The notes below the pieces were generated by a model, which was given only the letters and a program-made list of their open reading frames with translations, made no database searches and had not been told where the DNA came from. Source: Selaginella tamariscina (taxonomy: Eukaryota > Streptophyta > Lycopodiopsida > Selaginellales > Selaginellaceae). Taken from it: a DNA stretch of 64,000 bases. Shown one piece after another: positions 12,502-31,744 of the stretch; position 1 is the first letter of the stretch; every line of letters begins with the position of its first letter. The translations under genes were made by a program, and so were the position numbers. The stretch is taken from the NCBI GenBank assembly GCA_003024785.1, contig PUQB01000438.1, positions 1 through 64,000 of the forward strand, written 5' to 3'.

Positions 12502-14812
12502 TTAATTTCTTTAGTTAAAATGTTTTAATGAACTTTAATTAAAATAAAAACCAATAGTTCGTGAAACCAATCGTCCTTTGAATAGGGATCTAACTTTGCA
12601 TGCAGGCCATCGGATCTCTCACGTCGTCACGTATATAACCAGGCTAAATTTCTTAGGTTATTCATTCTAGGCGACTACATTAGGTATATTCTTCATTTCA
12701 TTTAGAAGTAATATAAGTAGATTAATCGTACGCATTATTCTTTTAGTTTAATGATGCAGATCATTCTTCCTATCAGTTTTTGAAGGATAAACAAGGAAGA
12801 TGGTGAAAGAAGGAGCTTTCATGCCATACAAGCTTAGTTGCACTCTTACAAAACACAAAGATGGAGTCTCTAATGTAAAGTTCTCACCAAACGTGAGATG
12901 TTGGGTAGTTCTTCCAACGATAAAACAGTAAAGATCTTCTCTCCCGACAATAGCCTCATCCAGACACTGAAGGTCTCTCTCTCCCTCTCCGTCACACACA
13001 CACACACACACAACGCACGCACACAACACACAACTTACAGGGACATCACAAGGGAATATCAGACCTTGCCTGGTCATCTGATTCAAGATATATATGTACA
13101 GCATCTGATGATCACTCAGTTAGAATATGGGAAGTGAATTCTGGAGAGTGCTTGAGGAAACTCAAAGGGCATACCAACTTCGTATACTGCGTAAACTTTA
13201 ACTCTCAGTCGACTGTAATAGCTTCAGGTATATACATATATACAACATATATAATATAATAACTGTTTATCTTGCATATGCAGCTTCTTTGGATGGAACT
13301 ATACGGTTATGGGACGTAAGAACTGGTAAAACCTTGAGAGTTTTAGATTTTGAATCAGAACCTGTAAATGCAGTACATTTCCACCAGAAGATGGTATGTG
13401 TGTGGGGATCTTACATATGCATACTCGCACATATACATAACGCGCGCACGTACATATGTAAATGCAGGTTCTTTATTGGCATCTAGCAGTTTTGATGGAA
13501 TCTGCCGTATATTCGATGAAAAAACTGGTAATTGTCTCAGTACTTTCAGTGCTGAAGAGAAACCTGCAGCATCATTCATCAAGTTTTAGTCCCAATGGTA
13601 AATTTGTTCTCGTGGGACTATGGACAATACATTGGTAAGTCTATTTTAATGATCATTTAATATATCTTAATAACATACATACTGCAATTTTTACAGAGAT
13701 TGTGGGATTATATAGATCGGAAGGTTATAAAACATACAAAGGCCATGTAAATAAGGCATATAGCATTTTGTCAACATTTGTACGTAATAAGTACGTAGCA
13801 AGCGGATCTGAAGACAACTGCGTATACATTTGGGACTGAAAACCAGCAAGTTGTGCAGAAGATCGATGGTCACACCGATGTGATTACTGCTGTTTGTGTT
13901 CACCCAAGTGAGAATAAGATCGCTTCTTGTGCAGTGGGGAAGGACAGCACTGTAAAAATATGGACACAGTAACTGCGTAAACATGTCTTTAATTATGCTA
14001 ATCAAATGTTTATGGCTAGTTTTCATAACTCCTTCACAGTTAATTATTTTAATGATTTAATATATATTTAAAGGATATAAATTAAAAAGACCTCCAAGAC
14101 TAATGCATTTCATTTATATATATGATTTGGTATATATAAGTTTTGTTTAAATGCTTTCTTTTTTGGTTTTTAATATTTATCAATTAATGAATTTTAATTA
14201 TAATATAGAAGGGTGGCTGAATTGTGAGAGCGTTGCTGTTTATTTTTCTCGTTAATGTACAAATAACTTAAAATTATAATACATTGAATACATTATAATA
14301 TTTATTAATTCAAAACAAACAAAGTTAGATATGCACTAATAAATGCACTTTCAAACTAAAATGAGAATATCTACGTAGTCTACCTCTTAATAATTAACAA
14401 TTTAATTAATTAATTTAACATTTATTAATAATGAATTACTGTTAATACGCTTATTATTAACTTTTTAAAATGTATTTAGTTTTCCTTAATCAAGTGTAAA
14501 TAATTTTTTTTAAAACATGAATTATTCCCATTTTGTTATTCTATTTCCAATTTAGTTTGAAGATATTATAATACATTCTCGACTTTAGATTTGAAACTTT
14601 GTTATGGGTTTTTAAAATTTTAATAGTGTTTAACAGGATTTAATAAAATCTTACTAGCATAACACGCACGACACACACATACAGTGTAGAGTTTGAATAT
14701 TGAATAATGTAAATACATATTTCAAATGCACTAGAAAGCGTAGTATAGTAAACTCTTTATAAAATAAACTTTACATAAATACTAAAAAATTGTAATTATT
14801 GAATTGTAAGAA
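12194..14812. repeat. Tandem segmental duplication, unit 1
   Basis: First copy of a roughly 2.5 kb direct repeat; the second is 14813-17253. The left border lies exactly at the start of ENSA exon 4, and the right border falls in sequence equal to the GNAT terminal exon (TAATTATTGAATTGTAAG at 14791-14808, against TAATTATTGTATTGTAAG at 17236-17253). The two units share exons, introns and the spacer downstream of WDR5. Confidence 0.9.
12800..13972 (+). pseudogene. WDR5-like WD40 gene, copy 1 (full length, frame broken)
   Basis: Homologue of WDR5, the WD40 scaffold of COMPASS-type H3K4 methyltransferase complexes. Start MVKEGAFMPYKL at 12800; exon 2 13041-13227 (GHHKGISDLAWSSDSRYICT; DDHSVRIWEVNSGECL), exon 3 13284-13393 (SLDGTIRLWDVRTGK), exon 4 13468-13631 or so (SSFDGICRIFDEKTGNCLS), exon 5 13697-13972 (YKGHVNKAYS; terminal KDSTVKIWTQ). 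All repeats expected for WDR5 are present, but conserved exons carry about six single-base indels, for example CAAACGTGAG against CAAACGGTGAG in copy 2, and TTCCACCAGAAG against CCACCCAGTAG. It is either a pseudogene or a real gene with sequence errors. It is the only copy with the C-terminal blades. Confidence 0.85.
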
Positions 14813-14949
14813 GCAAGGAGACCAGTTGGACAGAAGCCCAAAAGCTTGATTGAGTCCCTTCGTCCAAAGCTCCAGGTATATTTCCAACATATATTACTTC
14901 TTTTAAGCCCACACACCACCGCAGATTATCTTGGTGCGGATGAAGAAGG
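14813..14949 (+). pseudogene. ENSA exon 4-5 remnant
   Basis: Duplicate of ENSA exon 4 (14813-14875) and part of exon 5 (about 14908-14949). One G is missing in CAAGGAGACCAG compared with CAAGGAGGACCAG, shifting the frame. There are no upstream exons or start, so it cannot encode endosulfine. Confidence 0.9.
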
Positions 14950-14973
14950 TACTCTCTCTCTCTATCTCTCTAT

Positions 14974-15015
<42 letters not shown>

Positions 15016-15045
15016 CCTCTCTCCCTATATATATATAAACACTTA

Positions 15046-15305
15046 AGCGGGAGATCGATGAAACTCATGTCGAAGAAGGTCACGAGCACTTTGACGCGGC
15101 TAGTTTACGTGAGCATGAAGAGATTACCAAGGTGAAGAACATTGGAAAGATTGAACTCGGCAGGTACGAGATCGATACGTGGTACTTCTAACCTTTCCCG
15201 CCCGAGTACAACGACTGTAACAAAATTGTTCTTCTGCGAGTTTTGCCTTGCCTTTGTTAAACGTAAAGAGCAGCTGCAGAGGCACATGAGGAAATACGAA
15301 TTTTT
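15046..15305 (+). pseudogene. Intronless fragment of a MYST-family histone acetyltransferase
   Basis: About 260 bp present only in duplicate unit 2, inserted between AAACACTT and TTTTTAGGTTG of the ENSA intron. Translation gives EEITKVKNIGKIELGRYEID, then TWYF, a stop where the family usually has Ser, then PFPPEYNDC; after a one-base shift it continues FCEFCLAFVKRKEQLQRHMR. This is the MYST C2HC zinc-finger region with its downstream LQRHM helix, as in plant HAM1/HAM2 (Tip60/Esa1 type). The absence of introns suggests retroposition or capture of processed sequence, unless the parent gene has one large exon here. Confidence 0.88.
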
Positions 15306-15666
15306 TAGGTTGTGAAAATGCTTCTGGGAATCCTGCCGATCAAACCAACAATTGATTAATTTCTTTAGTTAAAATGTTTTAATGAACTTCAATTAAAATA
15401 AAACTTGAAACCAATCGTCCTTTAAACAGCCGTTCGATCTACTATCGATACGACCGTGGATCTAACTTTGCATGCAAGCCATCGGATCTCCCATATAGCG
15501 ACTACATTAGGTATATTCTTCATTTCATTTAAAAGTAATTTCCTTTTATTATTATACTTATCTATTATATACAGTAGATTAATCGTACGTATTATTCTTT
15601 TAGTTTAATGATATCTTTTGTGTGCATATCATTCTTATTATCAGTTTTGAAGGATAAACAAGGAAG

Positions 15667-16530
15667 ATGGTGAAAGAAGGAGCTTTCATGCCATACAAGC
15701 TTCGATGCACTCTTACAGAACACAAAGATGGAATCTCTAGTGTAAAGTTCTCACCAAACGGTGAGATATTGGGTAGCTCTTCCAACGATAAAACAGTAAG
15801 GATCTTCTCTCTCCGACAATAGCCTCATCCAGACACTGAGGTCTCTCTCTCCCTCCCTCTCTCCCACTCCCACTCCCTCTCCCTCCCTCTCTCTCTCTCT
15901 CCTCTCCCTCTCTCTCCTCACACACACGCGCGCGCTTGCGCACAACACACAACTTACAGGGACATCACAAGGGAATATCCGACCTTGCGTGGTCATCTGA
16001 TTCAAGATATATATGTACAGCATCTGATGATCACTCAGTTAGAATATGGGAAGTGAATTCTGGAGAGTGCTTGAGGAAACTCAAAGGGCATATCAACTTT
16101 GTATACTGCGTAAACTTCAACCCTCAGTCGACTGTAATAGCTTCAGGTATATACAACATATATAATCTAACTGTTTATCTTGCATATGCAGCTTCTTTGG
16201 ATGGAACTATACGGTTATGGGACGTAAGAACTGGTAAGTCCTTGAGAGTTTTAGATTTTGAATCAGAACCTGTAAATGCAGTACATTTCCACCCAGTAGA
16301 TGGTATGTGTGTGGGGATCTTACGTATGCATACACGCACATATACATAACGCGCGCACGTACGTATGTAAATGCAGGTTCTTTGTTGGCATCTAGCAGCT
16401 TTGATGGAGTCTGCCGTATATTCGATGAAAAAACTGGTAATTGTCTCCAGTACTTTCAGTGCTGAAGAGAGCTGCAGCGTCATGCATCAACTTTAGTCCC
16501 AATGGTAAATATGTTCTCGTGGGGACTATG
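15667..16530 (+). pseudogene. WDR5-like WD40 gene, copy 2 (3'-truncated)
   Basis: Start at 15667, then exons 15960-16146, 16192-16302 and 16377-16530 match copy 1 closely. Here SPNGEILGSSSNDKTVRIFS reads in frame where copy 1 is shifted, but an extra base in TCTCTCTCCGAC breaks exon 1 and an extra C in GTCTCCAGTAC breaks exon 4. A 377 bp deletion joins GGGGACTATG directly to AATCAAATG of the downstream spacer, removing the last blades. A WD40 ring could not close, so this copy is non-functional whatever the state of the indels. Confidence 0.9.
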
Positions 16531-17239
16531 AATCAAATGTTTATGGTTAGTTTTTATAACTCCTTCAATCATAATTAACTAAGTTAATTATTTTAATGAT
16601 TTTTTAAATTTAAAGGATATAAATTAGAAAGACCTCCAATGTTAATGCATTTTATTTATATACATGATTTGGTATATACAAGCTTTCTTGTTTATAGTAT
16701 TTATTAATTAATTAAGTTTTAATTATAATATAAAAGGGGGGAATTGTGAGAGCGTTCGTGTTTACAAATAACTTAAAATGTACATTGAATATATTATATA
16801 TTTTAGTTTAAAGCAAACAAAGTTAGATATGCACTAATAAATGCACTTCATGTAGTCTAACTCTTAATAATGAATAATTTAATTTTTTACTTAGCATTTA
16901 TTAATAACTAATCACTGTTAATATGCTTATTATTATTATTTTTTTAAATTATTTAGTTCTCATTAATCATGTTTAAGTAATTTTTTAATAATTATGAATT
17001 ATTCCCATTTTGTTATTTAGTTTGAAGATATTATAATACATTCTCGACTTTTAGATTTGAAACTTTGTTATGGGTTTTAAAATTTTAATAGTGTTTAGCA
17101 GGATTTAATAAAATCTTACTAGCATAACACGCACACGCACACACAGTGTAGAGTTTGAATATAATAATGTACATACATATTTAAAATGCACTTGAAAGCG
17201 TAGTATAGTAAACTCTTTATAAATACTAATTTTTTTTAA

Positions 17240-18333
17240 TTATTGTATTGTAAGAGTTAACAGCATTGGATCATCCTCAGAGGCTTGATCTTGCACAAGC
17301 TAGAAACAGTAAATATTAATATTAATAATAATAATATAATAATAATAAAATAAACGATAATTGAAATATACCTGAAAGCCAAACTGTTGGTAGAGCAAAC
17401 GAGCAGATTTATTACGAGAACCACATTGAGCATATACTTTATTCAATCCTGAAAAAATATATTTTACTGAATACTTTAATTATATGGTAATAAATCTATA
17501 TAAATAGTGTAAAATATTTAGTTATTAATTAATAAATAAAATAATGCAATACCCCACAATTTGGCAGTTTCCATAGCAGCATGCAGAAGCCTTGTTGCTA
17601 CTCCTTTCCTTCTATGGTTTCTAGAAACACACACATTTGCTATATAACAATATTTTCGAAAAGGCTGTGCAGAGTTTATACGAAACATTAACTTTGCTCT
17701 TGAATCATCCTGTATAAAATTAAACTATATTTATATATCAATATCACACATAACATTATAAATAATAATATGAATTAAATAATATTTAATATTAATAATA
17801 TATATTAATAAGCATTACCTCTGAATATCCTGGTAGTGATTGCCTTATGCTAACATCCAATGTACCAATGACTCTGGTAAGCAAATTGGACGTTCCACTG
17901 TAGCTAAGTACCTAATATCATATATATCTAATATGCATATATACACACACATAATATATATGTATATGTAATATATATTAAAGTATTTACTGCTATTAAG
18001 CAAGTGCATCTCAAACAATTCCCATATTTCCCGAACAGCGCCTCTTCAGAGCTATAAATTCCTGTTATACATGGGTACATATATTAAAATAATTATCTAA
18101 TAAAAAAAAAAACTGTATAATAATCTCATAATTATTTAAATATATTAATTACCTGCTCTGAGAACTTTTTCTTGTAACTCCGAACAAAACTATATAAAAA
18201 AATATATATTAAGTAAGAAATTATCTTAGAACTTCTCACCGGTTATAATCTTGGTTTTCAAAGTAACATTCAGAACGTATCCAGGAAGCAGTCTGCATTA
18301 CACACACACACACATGTATAGTATGTATGTATG

Positions 18334-18387
<54 letters not shown>

Positions 18388-18415
18388 TCTCTCTCTCTCT
18401 CTCTCTCCTCTCTCT

Positions 18416-18464
<49 letters not shown>

Positions 18465-18777
18465 ACTCACCCATAGATCTTCATCTGAATGAGCTTCATT
18501 AACATTGTAACTAGTACTTGTTGGAGTTTCAATTTGAGTAAACACACATTCAGTAATACTCTGATTCTTCTTAGAGCCATTCTCTAATTCAGCCCTCAAA
18601 ATACATCTATATATATATTTTTTAAATTAAAATAAATAATTGATATTATTTGCAAAATAGAAATGAAAGGGAAAAGGAAGAATTATACCTGCATATTCTA
18701 TTGCCTGGAGAATAATTGGGAGCAGAATAACACCGTGGCCATGGGAGTGTGCTCCCAATTGCACCCAGAAAAACCAT
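17240..18777 (-). CDS. GNAT-family N-acetyltransferase, probably plastid-targeted
   Basis: Nine exons on the minus strand: 18689-18777, 18471-18606, 18240-18292, 18153-18189, 17991-18061, 17819-17911, 17553-17709, 17372-17448, 17240-17299. The first exon (MVFLGAIGSTLPWPRCYS) resembles a transit peptide. The GNAT core follows: RVIGTLDVSIRQ, YIANVCVSRNHRRKGVATRL (the acetyl-CoA P-loop R/Q-x-x-G-x-G/A) and YAQCGSRNKSARLLYQQFGF. This layout is like plant chloroplast GNATs that acetylate protein N-termini or lysines; the substrate here is unknown. Exon 5 has one base too few or too many between EFIALKRRC and YGNCLRCTCLIA. The stop-proximal exon overlaps the right breakpoint of the WDR5 duplication. 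Confidence 0.85.
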
Positions 18778-19218
18778 CACTCTAGTAACCTAAACAATAC
18801 TAATTTGTTAACACAGTTCATGTATATTAATATTACACACACACATACAGCATTATGAATGTATGTCAATACCAATATTAGTTTTTTGTTTTTTTTATAA
18901 TAAATTTAATTAGAACTTACAAACCTTAGAAAATGAATGTTTTAAGGTTTAATTTCTAATACAGTGTATTGTATTGAAAGAATGAAAAGGAGTATATGTG
19001 TGTGTATTTACTATACATACACATAGAGAAGAACGCATATACATTGGCTTTATAAACATAATATTAATTTTGTGCATACATATACACATTATATGTGTCT
19101 TATGTACGCGCAGAATATATACATTTAGATTAATCTATATATCCAATAGTATATGGAACATCATAATAAAATGGTCTTAATTAAATTACTTCATTATTTA
19201 AACAATCGACTCAAAACT

Positions 19219-20374
19219 TTAAAAAACAGCAATCTGCGTCATTTCACCACCTTTAGCTGGATCAAACTGTAACCTATAGAAACTGCACAATATTGTTAAT
19301 CTATACAATCCATATTTCGAATATATTGTATATATGTGTGTGTGTGTGTTACCTTCGGTCGTAGCACGCAACCAAAACTGTATATGGTTCATCGGATGCA
19401 AACACTGCAACTGCACGGGTCTTCTTTGGTGGGAGATGAAACTGTGCGAAGGACCATTCAGAACTGAAGTACCTCGGAAGAACACCTGTTACACATTAAA
19501 CAAATTCATATAAATATCACTATATAATCCTTAACATTGCATTACCTCGAATCAATGACAAGGAAGAGACTGGATTAGAGACAGAAGTTAACATAATGTT
19601 TAAACTGAAGACATGTACTGTCTGCTTATCACTAGTCACCACTAACCATCTGCTATCTTGCGAGAAAGCTAAGCTCATGATTACTGCAGTGTCTTTCCCA
19701 CGCCGAAGCTGAACAATAAATAATAATCAGATTACAATACATACTACTTAAGAACATACCTCTTGAACTTTCTCCCCATCTCGTGTTTTAAAGATGCGAA
19801 TAAGGGTGCCCTTAGTGCTAGAAGTAGCAACAAGGTAACCATCTTGACTCAGAGCTAGGGAATTAATCGGAGCCTCGTGTGCCCTTATCGACAAAGGGTG
19901 AGAGTTGTTGTCTTGCGGTGTGTGGATTAGAACTTCGCCCTCAGTGACTCCCAAGGTTGCTAGAACGTAACCAGTAGCCAACGCACAGATCCCAGTCGGA
20001 TTATATATAGTTCTAATTGTGTTACGGATAGATCCATACTCCTTGAAGAGCCGGACGAAATCCGGAAACACAACTGCACAAAACTCGTTGCAGAGTTTTA
20101 TTGCAAGAGGCTGAATTTTGAATTGGAATTTCTTACTCTTATGCGTTGTTTGCTTCAATATATTTACATATTCTGGATTACCCGCTTTCACGTACCAAAT
20201 AGTGTTTATATCTTGTATCTCTGAGATTATAATCCCGTTTTCTTCCTTGGATACCAAGATGAAGGCTTGTTGAAAGGGCTGGCACTTCAATACTTGTACG
20301 CCCCTTTTGCTAGCGCACGCGAGATGTGTATTATTCACTCCAAAACTTACGTGCGTGAGCTCGTCACTCTCCAT
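19219..20374 (-). CDS. ATG18: ATG18/WIPI-type PROPPIN (autophagy WD40 protein)
   Basis: Exons 19760-20374, 19546-19708, 19353-19485 and 19219-19273 join without frame breaks to give about 321 residues. The N-terminal THVSFGVNNTHLACASKRGV and the block HEAPINSLALSQDGYLVATS followed by TKGTLIRIF are typical of ATG18/WIPI beta-propellers. The phosphoinositide-binding motif lies at the exon 1/2 junction (residues about 206-209) as LRRG, a conservative form of FRRG; it binds PI3P or PI(3,5)P2 on phagophore and vacuolar membranes. The terminal exon ends FDPAKGGEMTQIAVF. It is short for the family and lacks the long C-terminal extension of some plant ATG18 members. The start at 20374 gives the conserved first strand. 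Confidence 0.93.
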
Positions 20375-20551
20375 GGTAAGGGTAATGAAACCCTAATAAA
20401 CCTGATTATAAATAGGTGCCACGTGTCGAACATTACGGGCTGGCCGGGAATATTCCGTTTAATTAACTAAACAAGCTGTTACGTGTTCGAATCTCCTTAT
20501 ACGGAAGTAAATTAGGGTTCTGTTTAGGGTTCTTCCGGGGTTCTGCGGCCA
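20375..20551. promoter_or_regulatory. Bidirectional promoter between ATG18 and CHD3
   Basis: Only 177 bp separate the two start codons, so both leaders and core promoters must lie here. It holds a GCCACGTGTC element (G-box-like CACGTG) at about 20417-20426 and telo-box-like sequences: AAACCCTAATA at 20389 near ATG18, and ATTAGGGTT / GTTTAGGGTT at about 20511-20530 near CHD3, in opposite orientations. Confidence 0.7.
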
Positions 20552-29030
<8,479 letters not shown>

Positions 29031-29227
29031 TAAGGTTAGCATAATGTTTTCTAAATCTTATCCTGCATATATATATATAGTATAAACTTTATAATATATA
29101 GATCAGAAGACAAACTTATATGTGCTCTAAGAGAGTACTCCTTATGGTTATACGTAATTGAATATATTAATGTTTAGCTGTGTTCTAGGTCCTTGTAAAC
29201 TACTTTACTGCCCTTAACGTGTTACCC

Positions 29228-29680
29228 TTAAGTCCACTCAATCGTCATGTCATCCTCGGAGTCTTCGACCTTTTTGCCCTTTAGTGCCCTTTTAGGTTTT
29301 TCTTCGCCATCTCTCTTCCTCTTGCCAAGTGAGCATTCGCCCTTTTCCATATCTTTCTCTTCGTCCGAGTCTTCTTCTTCGTCTTCAGAGTCTTCTTCTG
29401 TCTCGACTATGTCATAGTCTGCTCCATAGTCGTCACCAGGTTCATCAATATCTTGCTCATACGCATACTCATACTCACTTTCTTCGTCCTCGGACTCGTC
29501 GGAGTCGGAATCTGTTGTTTCGGCGGCCTTCTCGCCGTTTTCGCTGTCTACTTGCTCGCCCTTTTCGCTGTTTACTTGCTCTGGTTCAGTCTCACTGTCG
29601 GTGTCTGAGATTTCTTCTATAATTTCTTCATACTCGGATTCTTCTGCGTCCTGCTCTATGAGCTTGCCGTTGCCCTTCAT
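29228..29680 (-). CDS. Acidic low-complexity hypothetical protein
   Basis: About 150 residues from ATG at 29680, or longer if a spliced upstream exon joins at the acceptor-like CAATAG before GGTACCC near 29750. The open frame extends upstream in a protein-like way (YPIKGKTQLKEPVLVGFPPQ). The body is Asp/Glu/Ser-rich with runs such as SDTDSETEPE and SEDEEEDSDEEKD, then basic patches KRKRDGEEKPKR and KGKKVEDSEDD, resembling nucleolar or histone-chaperone-like acidic tails. It is convergent with CHD3, 197 bp from the CHD3 stop. No family recognised; it could be the last exon of a longer gene. Confidence 0.5.
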   Translation of the reverse strand: MKGNGKLIEQDAEESEYEEIIEEISDTDSETEPEQVNSEKGEQVDSENGEKAAETTDSDSDESEDEESEYEYAYEQDIDEPGDDYGADYDIVETEEDSEDEEEDSDEEKDMEKGECSLGKRKRDGEEKPKRALKGKKVEDSEDDMTIEWT

Positions 29681-29769
29681 GTATGCTTGTGGTGGAAACC
29701 CTACAAGCACAGGCTCTTTAAGTTGTGTTTTACCTTTAATTGGGTACCCTATTGTTAGTACATTTTATA

Positions 29770-30194
29770 AAGGTCACACTTATATACAAATATATATAAA
29801 TAGGCTTTTTGTTTATCAACATAATTTTAATGTTTTTTTGTTTTTCCTGCTCTTTATTTTTTAATTTACATTTTGTTTCATATTAATTGTATATCTTTTA
29901 TTTATCAAAAACCAAGGCTTAACCCTGGTTTTGTTAAATTAAAAGGAGAGAAAAAACCTTAATAAGCTAATTTAGATCTATTTCAAATTATACAATTATG
30001 TGTATACGCCTATATATACATCCACATACACACATGTGTATAGCTTAGTACAAACAAGCACTTAACGCAAAAAGCGATTAACAGATATAAATTTAACTAA
30101 AAAATATTCTTATATGTGTGTATCGCATAATGTAACTTTTGAATCTAAGGGGTTATGGTGTGATAGCCCACTTACATCACCTTTCTTCAACCTG

Positions 30195-30257
<63 letters not shown>

Positions 30258-31190
30258 TTTCAAGTTAATGACTTACAAAATTGCTTGATGCATGCTTTCT
30301 CTCTCTCTCTCTTGTGTATATATATTCTATATAAATATGAATATATGTAGTGTGTATACATCCATATATTATATATATACACAGAAATACATTTGTATAT
30401 ATACACACATACATAGATGTGTGTGTGTGTGTGTGTGTGATTTCTTTAGCAAGTTAACGACTTTAAAAGAAGCTTGATATGTTTCTAACGTTCACAGTAG
30501 ATGTATATGTCTTTAACAAGCAATCTCTCTCTCACACACACACACATGTGTATATATATTCTATATGAATATGAATATATAATTATATGTCCAACGAGAA
30601 TAATAATAATATATTATAACATTAATATATAACATTGCACTATTACATATCAATGTATTATTATAGATAGATTAGGTGTATATAATTAGATATTATATAG
30701 CTTAATTATATAAAGTTAGCTATAAGCTTCATTATAATAAATCTACTATAATATAAATTTTATGTCTATATATTCTGTATAATATGAATATATAATTATA
30801 TATCTATAACGAGAATTATAATAATATATTATAATATTTAATATTGATAGATTAGATAATAGATTATATTTAATCATAATAAATCTAATATATTCTATAT
30901 AATATAAATATATAATTATATATCTATAACAATAATATATTATAATATGAAATTATAGATAGATTAGATATGCATATAATTAGATTATATCTAACCTAAT
31001 TATATAAAGCTAGCTTATTTATTTATAAGCTTAATTATAACAAATCGATTACATATCAACTTTATGTCTATAATAACGAGGCACTATTACAAATCAATAT
31101 ATTATTATATATAATTATAGCTTAATTATATAAAGCTAGCTTATTTAATTATAAGCTTAATTATAATTAATCTAATATATATAAACTTTA
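29770..31190. other. AT-rich repeat-filled intergenic DNA
   Basis: Contains (GT)n/(AT)n tracts at 30190-30255 and 30418-30440 and, from 30545 to 31190, three or four diverged copies of an AT-rich unit containing TCTATATAATATGAATATAT, ATTATATATCTATAACGAGA, an AATAATATATTATAATAT palindrome and TATAAAGCTAGCTTATTTA. No gene seen. Confidence 0.7.
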
Positions 31191-31201
31191 TGTATGTCCT
31201 T

Positions 31202-31463
31202 TTACGTGTGGTCGTTGTGCTTGGAAGGCATGTGTTCCTTTTTGGAGCTACTTTCTTCCATTATCATCACATTCCTTCTCCGTAGTATACGTTGAGTAGA
31301 ATTTACGCATGGAATGCAGCAGAAAGAGGATTCTAATACACACACACGCACGGACACACGCACGCACGCACACACACACACAAACACAATGAATATTCTA
31401 ATATATTATATATAAAGAAATTCTATATGCCTGCGCATTGCGGGCCAAGGACGTCGTTTTCAT
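31202..31463 (-). CDS. Possible small two-exon gene (low confidence)
   Basis: A TATA-like CTATATAAATAC (minus strand, about 31505-31517) lies about 45-55 bp above an ATG at 31463. The first exon would read MKTTSLARNAQ and use a GC donor near 31430. An acceptor before 31334 opens a frame ending at 31202 with SSFCCIPCVNSTQRILRRRN and a basic/His tail KHNDHT. The product would be about 55 residues, basic, with no recognised family. The intron is a GT microsatellite. The whole model rests on weak splice signals. Confidence 0.2.
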
Positions 31464-31744
31464 GAAATGCTAAGACACCACTATCAAAGTGGAATTGGGA
31501 ACCTTGTATTTATATAGACCCCTCTAAACCATACAACCTTAGAGAGGAGCCAAGATGCTACCTAACAAAACCAGCTATTACTTAATTTGTTTAATCACAT
31601 TAATTATGTATTTCATAAAAGTCCACGTAGTTTCTAAGTATCCTCCTGTACCCTTTGTACAACCAGAATATACCACCTTTTAGCCCACTCTATTCCAGAT
31701 TTTGTTCCAAAGTTGCTTAGACTTCCCATCACAAATGCCAGAGA

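Larger units (their letters stand above)
14813..17253. repeat. Tandem segmental duplication, unit 2
   Basis: Second copy of the ENSA-3'/WDR5/spacer unit. Relative to unit 1 it has a MYST-gene insertion at about 15046-15305 and lacks about 377 bp matching 13623-13999, which removes the end of WDR5. Its right edge is the real 3' end of the GNAT gene. Confidence 0.9.

Noticed and set aside
12748-13104. Minus-strand open frame of 118 codons over WDR5 exon 1
   Set aside because: Contains the CA-repeat translation CACVVCVCVCD and is antisense to a recognisable WD40 exon.
29329-29622. Plus-strand Arg/Leu-rich open frame of 97 codons
   Set aside because: It is the antisense shadow of the acidic minus-strand ORF (GAG/GAC codons read as CTC/GTC).
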